From Candidatus Hydrogenedentota bacterium (GTDB taxonomy: Bacteria; Hydrogenedentota; Hydrogenedentia; Hydrogenedentales; JAEUWI01), in NCBI GenBank assembly GCA_016791475.1, contig JAEUWI010000006.1, forward strand, positions 1 through 64,000: 64,000 nucleotides of DNA, given 5' to 3'. Position 1 is the first letter of the stretch; every line of letters begins with the position of its first letter. Made by a program: the position numbers and the translations under genes. Of this stretch, positions 24,796 to 32,206 are shown in pieces. Under the pieces are notes generated by a model that saw nothing but the letters and a program-made list of their open reading frames with translations, was not told the origin of the DNA and did not search any database.

Positions 24796-27700
24796 TCAGG
24801 AACTGGCGCCTCCCCCCGCCGGGGCGCCTTCACCCTGCTGCGATTTCAAAAGCTCCAGCCGGTCGGTCCACTGTCGATTGCCCGGCTCAAGTTCGGCGGC
24901 TTTCTGAATCGAAGTGATCGCGGCATCGAGATTCCCCAGTGCGGCATGGGCCTGGGACAGGGTATCCTGGACGTTGGCGCTGTTGGGTGCGGACACAGCG
25001 GCCTCCTGAGCGAGTTTCAACGCCTCTTCAAGATTCTTGTTGGAAGTGATGTAACGCATCGCGAGGTTGTTCTTCGCCGCGATCATGTCCGGCGCGAGGC
25101 TGATAGCCCGCTTGTAGTTCTCCTCGGCGAGCTCCGCCACGCCACTGACATCATAGACCATCCCAAGACGGAACAGCAGGTCCGCGGTGACGTCGGGCCG
25201 TTTGGCGAGCTCTTCCAGGATGCTCCGCGACTGGTCGCGGTAGGCGGTATTCTTGAGCCGATCCGAAAGCTGATACCAGGCAAGTGCGAGGGCGCCGCGC
25301 TCGTCGAGCGACTCCGTCGGAACGAGCGCCGCGGCTTCATTCAACCACCGTGCGGCCGTGGCTTCGTCTTGGATAACGAGGGTGGCGAGTTCGACCCACG
25401 CCATCCGAAATACCGGCTCGGCGAGACGGGGACGAAGCAGATTCTCAGCCTCTTCAACGCGACCGCCCGCGATGAACGCCTGGGCCTGGCGTGTAACCAC
25501 CATGGGATTGTCAGGAGATTCCTCGGCATAGGTCTTTATGGTCTCCAAGGCTTCGGAGGATTGACCTAACTGGATCTGGGCATTGGCGATCATGAAGTCT
25601 GCGGACTGAGCGCCGAGGGGTGCTCGACGGCGCCACTCCTGGGAAGCGGCCAGGGCCTCGGTCCAATTACCCGCCGCCGCATAGGCCTGCGCAGCCAAGA
25701 CGGCCGGCTCGACGGCCTCGGGAAACTCGCGCATGGACCGGGAGGCCACCTCCGCGGCTTCCGCGTGGCGGTTCAGCGCGCTGTAGATACGCACCAGTTG
25801 AGTTTCCAGGAGCAAATAGCGGCTCTGATCGGCGATTCGCTTGAAATCCGACGCGAGCCCGGCCAGGTCTCCGGCATTCTTGTCGATGGATTCGAGGGCC
25901 TGAACGGCGTCTTTGAACTGTCCGGGGTTCTCAAACATCGACAGGACGAACGGAAGCGCTTGATTGTTGTCGAGGAGTTTTTGAATCAAGGGAACCTGGG
26001 CGCTTAAGTCTTTGATCGCGGAATCTTCCGGGCATGCCGCACTGGCGTCGGCGATGCGCCGCACAGCCGCGGCGGGGTCGCCGCCGCGCGCCAGGAAGGC
26101 CAGCAGCCTGCGCCACGCGTTGGGGTCAGACTTCGCTTCGGTGACGGCCTGCTCGTACCAGCGGGCGGCCTCTTCCACGGTGCCATGGACGCGGTTGTAC
26201 TCCGCAAGGATCGCGGGACGCTGGCCCGGCTTTAGCTCCAGGGCGTCAAGTCCTTGAAGCACCGCCAGGGCTTCGTCTTTTCGGCCCTGCGTGGCGTAGA
26301 GATCCGCGGCGAGGCCGATGGCGAATTCATTGGGGCTCTCCGCGAGGAAACGCTTGAAAATCGCTTCGGCCTTGTCGAGTTGACCCGCGCTACGATAGAG
26401 TTGGGCCAACTGCAAATCGAGCGGCACCGTATCGCCCTTTTCTTGGTGAAAGGTCTCCAGTATCCCTATCGCCCGGCCAACATCGTTGCCTCGAGCCAGA
26501 ATTCCAGCGGCCCGGCGTCGATCCTCGTCGGTGAGCGACTTGCTCGCAAGCGCCTTTTCCACCTCCGCCTTCGCTCGGTCTGATTCACCGCGAGTGGAGA
26601 GCAGCCGCGCGAGCTCAAAATGCACGCCGGCCATCTCCGGAGCGACTTGCACGGCCTGTTCCAGGCTATCGATAGCGCCCTGAATGTTTCCCAGCTTCTC
26701 CAATGCGGACGCCAGCAAGGTATAGCGCTGGGCCTCCGGCACGGAAATCTGCATGGTCTCGTTGAGCAGTGCGGCCGCTTCCGCGGCGGCCTTGGGTGAG
26801 CTATCGCTCAGCATCATCCATCGGGCCCGGGCGACACGCCAGTTTACCGCGTTCTCTCCGGTTGCGCTCTTCAGACGCTCGATCACGCGGTCGATCAGGG
26901 CCAAATCATTCCAGGCGGATCTGGAATCCAGGATCGTGCGCAGCAACGCGGCGTCGTCGGGCGCCTTTTCCGCTATCGCGACCCAAAGCTTGAGCGCATC
27001 GGCGGAGCCCGTCAGGTCGAGAAACTGAGCCATCGCCGTCTGCCAGCGCAGATCGTCCCCACCCTTGGACGCCGCCTCGGTCAAGAACGCCTTGGCGCCT
27101 TCGGGATCTCCGCTGCGAAGGCGCGACACGGCCTGTGCATAGGCCAGGCCGGGCGTCATGCCGCCGCTCGTGCTGTTCAGTTTTGCGAAGCAGGCTTCAG
27201 ACAGACCCAAGCCGTGCTGGTCGCTGAGCTGCGCGAGCTTCAGCAGTGTGCTCTCGGGAAGCTTCGCATCGCCCTGCAACGCGGACTGCACCAACTCCGT
27301 TGCGGCAGTCTTGTTGCCCTCCAGGGCGCGCAAATGAATCAAGATGGGCAGCGTACGCGGCTCGAAAGGCTGAACGGACTGGACCTGCTCGCAGAGCTTG
27401 AACAGCTTTGCCCTGTTTTCCTCGTTCAGACCTTCGACGTTGGCGCCGATGATCTCGGCGCCGGCCGCGGCCACGCCCGCGTTCTGGGGCGCGCGCTGCA
27501 TCGCCGCCTGCACCAGGGCGAAGGCCTCGCCATGGCCACCGCTCGCGGCGAAGAGGGTGGCGCTTCGAAGGATGGGGTCAATCCAGGCGGGTGACGCTTT
27601 GATAGCATTTTGCAGGGAGGCGAGAGCGTTGTCGCGCTCCCCCAGTCGCTCATGGGCCAACCCGACGAAATAGTGAAAATAGGGATTGCCCTGATCATTC

Positions 27701-28836
27701 GCCAACGCAGCGGAGCAAATGTCCATGACTTCCTTGGGCGAGGCGTTGTCTCGCAACCACACAACCTCCAGCACGGGAGCCCAGGCATCCGCCTGGGTGT
27801 CGTCAGAACGCCCCTTGAGCTCGCCGACAACTTCTTCAAGAACGGCTTTGTTCCCCTCACGTCCGGCGGCCATACCGCGAACCGCAAGCAAGCCCGACGA
27901 GAGCGTTGAAATCTGCTCCGCTCCCGTCAGCTTCAAGACCTCCGGCGTGTTTCCCACTTCGAAGAGGCGCTGACAATAGAACTGAAGCAGGTCCGGGTTC
28001 TTCGACGCAGGGGCCGTTCGCGCGAGCAGGTTGAGGGACTCACTGTAGAGGCCAAACTGCGCCATGATGGTATTTACGAGCAATACATCTTCCGATTCCG
28101 GCTGCACGATTTCGCCGGCACGCTTCGCCGCTTCCGTGGCTTCATTTCGCCGGCCGGCCATTTCCAGTGCTAATGCGCGAATAATAGAGTAGCCCGCCTG
28201 CTCATGGTTCAGAGCGGCCTGAGAATCCGGGTAAGCGAGTAATTCCGGTGTCTCGGCTCCATTGCTCTGCATCAGGGTGAGCACCAGCACGTGGTCACGG
28301 GTGCTTTCCGGCGCCAGTTCCGTAAGCCTCCGGGCGATTTCCAAGGCTTCGTCAAACTTGCGATTCCGTGTCAGCGCTCCGGCCTTGGCGCGCAAGGCTT
28401 CCAGGTTCTCGGGCTCATCCTGCAGGATTTTGTCCGCGAGATCCAGGGCCTCCTGGCCGTAGCCGGTGAGCGAGTAGAGTTTCATCAAATCCAGCCTGGC
28501 CTCCCGGTGCCCGGGATCAACCGACAAGACCTGAAGGAATAGGCCTATGGCCTGGCCAATATGCTTGCCGTTGGGGAGCGGTACGTTCATACGGGCCCGG
28601 GCGTACTCGTAGACCGCCTCGGGATCTTTATCCTGGCCATAGCGCTGAAGATAGCTGCCGATTTGATGTAGTGCGTTGCTGTAGTCCTCGCGCGCGATGG
28701 ATGCCATGCCGAGCTCCCTGTTTTCCAGAGCTCGCGAATTCAGCATCTGCTGGCGGACCAATACAGCGCCACCGCCGCCGACGATTACCACCGTGAAAAG
28801 TGTGGTCACAGCAATAATGCGGTGTTTCTTGCGCAT
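24796..28836 (-). CDS. Giant TPR protein, PrsT-like, of the exosortase/EPS locus
   Basis: The protein has 1346 residues. A single N-terminal membrane helix (about 8-27, VTTLFTVVIVGGGGAVLV) is followed by TPR-type helix pairs almost throughout, for example EALDLADKILQDEPENLEALRAKAGAL. The C-terminus is Gly/Ala-rich. Large TPR proteins of this kind (PrsT family) recur in exosortase/EPS loci and are thought to scaffold export machinery in the periplasm. CAGGAG lies 7 nt before ATG 28836. It is the last gene of the long minus-strand EPS cluster, with a possible terminator between it and the kinase-like gene upstream, so it may have its own promoter. Confidence 0.8.
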   Translation of the reverse strand: MRKKHRIIAVTTLFTVVIVGGGGAVLVRQQMLNSRALENRELGMASIAREDYSNALHQIGSYLQRYGQDKDPEAVYEYARARMNVPLPNGKHIGQAIGLFLQVLSVDPGHREARLDLMKLYSLTGYGQEALDLADKILQDEPENLEALRAKAGALTRNRKFDEALEIARRLTELAPESTRDHVLVLTLMQSNGAETPELLAYPDSQAALNHEQAGYSIIRALALEMAGRRNEATEAAKRAGEIVQPESEDVLLVNTIMAQFGLYSESLNLLARTAPASKNPDLLQFYCQRLFEVGNTPEVLKLTGAEQISTLSSGLLAVRGMAAGREGNKAVLEEVVGELKGRSDDTQADAWAPVLEVVWLRDNASPKEVMDICSAALANDQGNPYFHYFVGLAHERLGERDNALASLQNAIKASPAWIDPILRSATLFAASGGHGEAFALVQAAMQRAPQNAGVAAAGAEIIGANVEGLNEENRAKLFKLCEQVQSVQPFEPRTLPILIHLRALEGNKTAATELVQSALQGDAKLPESTLLKLAQLSDQHGLGLSEACFAKLNSTSGGMTPGLAYAQAVSRLRSGDPEGAKAFLTEAASKGGDDLRWQTAMAQFLDLTGSADALKLWVAIAEKAPDDAALLRTILDSRSAWNDLALIDRVIERLKSATGENAVNWRVARARWMMLSDSSPKAAAEAAALLNETMQISVPEAQRYTLLASALEKLGNIQGAIDSLEQAVQVAPEMAGVHFELARLLSTRGESDRAKAEVEKALASKSLTDEDRRRAAGILARGNDVGRAIGILETFHQEKGDTVPLDLQLAQLYRSAGQLDKAEAIFKRFLAESPNEFAIGLAADLYATQGRKDEALAVLQGLDALELKPGQRPAILAEYNRVHGTVEEAARWYEQAVTEAKSDPNAWRRLLAFLARGGDPAAAVRRIADASAACPEDSAIKDLSAQVPLIQKLLDNNQALPFVLSMFENPGQFKDAVQALESIDKNAGDLAGLASDFKRIADQSRYLLLETQLVRIYSALNRHAEAAEVASRSMREFPEAVEPAVLAAQAYAAAGNWTEALAASQEWRRRAPLGAQSADFMIANAQIQLGQSSEALETIKTYAEESPDNPMVVTRQAQAFIAGGRVEEAENLLRPRLAEPVFRMAWVELATLVIQDEATAARWLNEAAALVPTESLDERGALALAWYQLSDRLKNTAYRDQSRSILEELAKRPDVTADLLFRLGMVYDVSGVAELAEENYKRAISLAPDMIAAKNNLAMRYITSNKNLEEALKLAQEAAVSAPNSANVQDTLSQAHAALGNLDAAITSIQKAAELEPGNRQWTDRLELLKSQQGEGAPAGGGASS

Positions 28837-28906
28837 TGGGATTCTCCTGAAAGATTACGTGTTGTGGTCGTTTATGTTTGCGCGCCCCGCCCCGCCCCGG
28901 CAACAG

Positions 28907-28944
28907 AAAAGCCCGGGCACGCATCGAAAGACGCGCCTCCGGGA
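28907..28944 (-). terminator. Possible terminator after the Wzz/BY-kinase gene
   Basis: On the minus strand, CCCGG and CCGGG arms with an inner CGC/GCG pairing form a hairpin followed by CTTTTCTG. It lies about 12 bp past the stop at 28956. The short, interrupted U-tract makes it a moderate candidate. Confidence 0.4.
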
Positions 28945-28955
28945 TTCCCATAAGC

Positions 28956-31424
28956 TCACGATGAGACTTCGGTCGGATTCATGGACGCCGAGTGTACCGT
29001 GGAGAGCCATACGGACTGGGCCAGCGGTCCATAACCGGAGACGGGCTCAAGCAGCTCGTCCCACGGGACACTCTCGTCCGCCATCTTCGCATTGGCCTGG
29101 GAGAGCTTTTCCCGCCCATTGCTGGATACGGTCGAAGACGAGAACTTGGACCGCTCGAGATCCATCGCATCGGCGCGATTGAACACCAGGCCCACCACGG
29201 GAACACTCAGCTCATTCAAATGTTTCAAGGCGCGCTGGACATCGCTCTCCGAGTCGCCGCGCGACGCCATCATAATCACTCCGTCGGCACACATGCACAT
29301 TATCATCGCATCCGACAGGCCGGGCACCGGTCCCGAGTCGATCAGAATTATATCGAACATCGGACGCAATTCATCGAGCAGCTTGCGAAAAGCAACGGGC
29401 GACATGCTGTGTGAGTTGGCCATGGTTCTCCGCGAAGAGGGAAGAATGCTCAGACCGGGGATTCCAATATCGGCGAGACAGTTTTCGACATGTTCGCCGT
29501 TCAGCGCGTCGGCAAGGCCGAGACCAACATCCTTCTGCATCGCAAGGCCGTCTTGCAAATCATTCTCACTGATATAGCCCAGTTCAATCAAGGCATGGCC
29601 TATTGGACGTCCCGTCTGCCGGGCCACCTGAAGCGCGTGGCGCGACTCCTCCTCCGTGATCACCTCATAGGTTCGAAGTACGTGGCCCAGCTTGCGCCGG
29701 CCCGTGGCGCCCGTCCGCCGCGTCAACCCGGTACCCACCACATCCCCATCGATGATCAACGTACGCGTGCCGGCGGTGGCGAAGGAGATACCCAGGGAAA
29801 GAGCGAAGCTGGTCTTTCCCGCACCACTGCAGGACGCGGTGACGGTCAAACACAGGGACTCATTGGGGGGCATGTGCGCATGGAGAATGGTTCGAATATG
29901 GTGGACCGAATGGGCCGCCGCGATCACCTCGGAGGTGCTCCCGAGCGCCTGGGGAAGCAGCGGAAGCGCCCCAAGCATACGCGGCTGAATCGCCTGCGCA
30001 TCGGTGATGTCGCGGATGTTCGACCGGAGGAATCCGAGCCCCATTACGAGCGCAACGCCAAGACCGGCGCCGGCAAGGCCGCCCAGTATGGTCAACTGCA
30101 TACGGCGTTTTGCGTTTGAGGGACTTCCAGGGACCTCCGCCTCGCTCAAAATGCTCACACGCCCGCTTTCAGAACCTTCCAGCGAAAGCTGTTCTATGCG
30201 GGAATTGGTCAACTCGAGATCGGCTTCAAGACGCGCCAATTCCTTTTGATGGGACTTCAGCGTGTAGTCCTTGCCCCCTATCTCGATCATCTTCTTGTTG
30301 GCGTCTTCGAATAACTTCTGGAGACCCTCCACTTTTGATCTCAGTTGGGCCACAGTCGCGGCCGTAGGCGCGATACGTTCCGAGTCGACTGAAGGTTGTG
30401 TCGCCAGAAGTGGACTTTCCCGAAACGCGGTTGCATATGTTTCAATTTCAGAGTTCTGCTTCTCCAGGTCCGTAACCGCCTGCCGGTATTCCGAGCGAGT
30501 TTCGGGACGTCGCAATGTGGATTCGAATGCCCCTATTTGGCGCTCCAATTGGCTGCGCTGCTCGAGCAGACTCCGCATGTGGCCGTCGATCAACGCGATT
30601 TCTTCCACCGTCAGAGTGGAATAGTCAAGCACATCGGGTGAGTCCTCACCTCCGGCGACCGCTTCGAGGGAGTTCAGCAGGAGTTTTGACGCTTCCAATT
30701 CGGTTTGTATGGTCTGCAGGTTACTCATTTCAAACTCGAATCTGCCTGCCAGATCGTCGGAACCATACTCCTCCGAAATCTTCTTGATCTGCTCATCCAG
30801 CGCCGCGATCTGTTTGCGCAGGGCATTCGCCCGGTCATCAAGAATCTTAAAGCGCTCACCTTCACGCTGTACATCGCTATCCACATAAACACGTCTGTAG
30901 GCGTCTACGATCGACTTGGAACCCGCCCGAGCCCGCTTTGGGTCCTTATCGCTGAAGTTGACCACAATCAACTGACTGCTCTTGGGCTGAACCACAGACA
31001 GTCCCTTTGTGAACTGCTCCAGTTCTTCAAGCGAGAATTTGCCGCCAGCTTCCCGCCAAGGCTCGCTCTGCATCGCCATCTCCATCACTCGCCTGCTGCT
31101 TATCAACGAAATCTGAGTCTGGACAAAGGAATCGAACATGGGGACCATGCTGTTCGCGTCGGTCTCGAACAGGATCTTCGGAAGCACGGGAGCAATTCGA
31201 ATCGTCGACGTACTCGTATATTCAAGCTGTACGGCCATGAAGCCGATAGCGGCACCGATTGGCCCTAAGACTATCGCCAGTCCGATGGCTAGCAGGTAAC
31301 GTCCCCGCAAGAACTTGTGCAGGAGCAGCAGAGGATTTTCGGCGGGTTTCTGCTGGTCCGTGTATTGGTAGGTGTGGCCACCCCCTGCCCCCCCCCCGGA
31401 GGAGGGAATAAGTGCGTTGCTCAT
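28956..31424 (-). CDS. Wzz/BY-kinase-like polysaccharide co-polymerase with inserted MshEN-like region
   Basis: The protein has 822 residues from ATG 31424, which overlaps epsI by 4 nt (ATGA). A Wzz domain with flanking membrane helices (about 40-62 and 440-460) and long coiled coils comes first. A CpsD/BY-kinase-type ATPase follows: Walker A SCSGAGKTS (531-539, K537), Walker A' LIIDGD (556-561), Walker B IILIDSG (692-698). Between A' and the usual GL.D.L.GE motif lies an extra stretch (about 579-631) with LGHVL, ITEEESRHALQ, GRPIGHALIELGYISENDLQ and LAMQ, the pattern of MshEN/GspE-N c-di-GMP-binding repeats. The usual C-terminal tyrosine cluster is absent. A G10 tract lies in codons 10-14. 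Confidence 0.85.
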   Translation of the reverse strand: MSNALIPSSGGGAGGGHTYQYTDQQKPAENPLLLLHKFLRGRYLLAIGLAIVLGPIGAAIGFMAVQLEYTSTSTIRIAPVLPKILFETDANSMVPMFDSFVQTQISLISSRRVMEMAMQSEPWREAGGKFSLEELEQFTKGLSVVQPKSSQLIVVNFSDKDPKRARAGSKSIVDAYRRVYVDSDVQREGERFKILDDRANALRKQIAALDEQIKKISEEYGSDDLAGRFEFEMSNLQTIQTELEASKLLLNSLEAVAGGEDSPDVLDYSTLTVEEIALIDGHMRSLLEQRSQLERQIGAFESTLRRPETRSEYRQAVTDLEKQNSEIETYATAFRESPLLATQPSVDSERIAPTAATVAQLRSKVEGLQKLFEDANKKMIEIGGKDYTLKSHQKELARLEADLELTNSRIEQLSLEGSESGRVSILSEAEVPGSPSNAKRRMQLTILGGLAGAGLGVALVMGLGFLRSNIRDITDAQAIQPRMLGALPLLPQALGSTSEVIAAAHSVHHIRTILHAHMPPNESLCLTVTASCSGAGKTSFALSLGISFATAGTRTLIIDGDVVGTGLTRRTGATGRRKLGHVLRTYEVITEEESRHALQVARQTGRPIGHALIELGYISENDLQDGLAMQKDVGLGLADALNGEHVENCLADIGIPGLSILPSSRRTMANSHSMSPVAFRKLLDELRPMFDIILIDSGPVPGLSDAMIMCMCADGVIMMASRGDSESDVQRALKHLNELSVPVVGLVFNRADAMDLERSKFSSSTVSSNGREKLSQANAKMADESVPWDELLEPVSGYGPLAQSVWLSTVHSASMNPTEVSS
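31388..31397 (-). repeat. Poly-G(10) tract near the start of the Wzz/BY-kinase gene
   Basis: Ten consecutive Cs on the plus strand (Gs in the coding strand) encode the Gly run in SSGGGAGGG, about nine codons after ATG 31424. Slippage by one base would truncate the protein. Such tracts are typical of phase-variable genes but are also a common site of sequencing error. Confidence 0.7.
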
Positions 31425-32179
31425 GAGTCTAATCCCGCCCGGACAACCTCTATCCAGGGCGCTGCTGCCTGGAAGAGCATGTCGTAGGCCTCGTTTTGTT
31501 CGCTTTCCGAGAGACCGGAATCCACGATCAATTGTACACTGGCGCCGCCACAAAAGGTGTAACGGCGATCGCGAGCGGCCGTTTCGAGCAGGCCCATGTC
31601 CGGGGCGATGCGCCCGTCGGGCAGCACGGTAAAGTGGGTCACATGGAGTGAATTGGACTGCTGCATGAGGTCGTATGCAAAAGCGTAACGGGTCGTGCTG
31701 AACGCACCGTAGCTCTTTGGGACGGAGCCGGGTTCGGAGGAGATCTCACTCCAGCCCTGCGACGGATAGCAAACCGGCGGGTAGTGACCGAGCAGACTTC
31801 GGGCATCGGCGCATTGAACCAATAACAGGGTCGCGGTGTGCTGGGTCTTGTAGTTGCGGTATACACGACTCAACGTGCAGTTCGCGTCGAGGATTTTGAG
31901 CGCCTCCTGCCGGATTTCGGTATCTTTACCAATCCAGTCGCCGATGTTGTACGGGATCTTGTCGAGGGCCGCACGAACACGGGCGTGATACTCGTCCACG
32001 CCGGCCGGGGCAACTTCCCGCGCAGCCTGGTCCGCGGCAATGCCCGCCAACAGGGCGCAGGTGATTATGGGGACGATAAATCTTAACACTTCGGGCTCCA
32101 CAACGGGTTGTCCGGACACCGCAGGTTTCAATGAGACAGTTTCGATGCGACGCGGACGCCGCGCTATTCGCACGCTCAT
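31421..32179 (-). CDS. epsI: Exosortase-associated protein EpsI
   Basis: The protein has 252 residues from ATG 32179; an in-frame GTG at 32188 is also possible. One membrane helix (about 33-49) anchors a periplasmic domain with the EpsI hallmark GHYPPVCYPSQGW (about 131-143), preceded by the DWIGKD region that also recurs in EpsI. EpsI is either fused to or encoded beside exosortases and is needed for EPS production in some systems. Here it follows the exosortase fusion by 27 bp and overlaps the kinase-like gene, which confirms an exosortase-type EPS locus. The biochemical role is unknown. Confidence 0.88.
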   Translation of the reverse strand: MSVRIARRPRRIETVSLKPAVSGQPVVEPEVLRFIVPIITCALLAGIAADQAAREVAPAGVDEYHARVRAALDKIPYNIGDWIGKDTEIRQEALKILDANCTLSRVYRNYKTQHTATLLLVQCADARSLLGHYPPVCYPSQGWSEISSEPGSVPKSYGAFSTTRYAFAYDLMQQSNSLHVTHFTVLPDGRIAPDMGLLETAARDRRYTFCGGASVQLIVDSGLSESEQNEAYDMLFQAAAPWIEVVRAGLDS

Positions 32180-32206
32180 CTGAGGCACACAGGCACCCAG
32201 ATTTCT

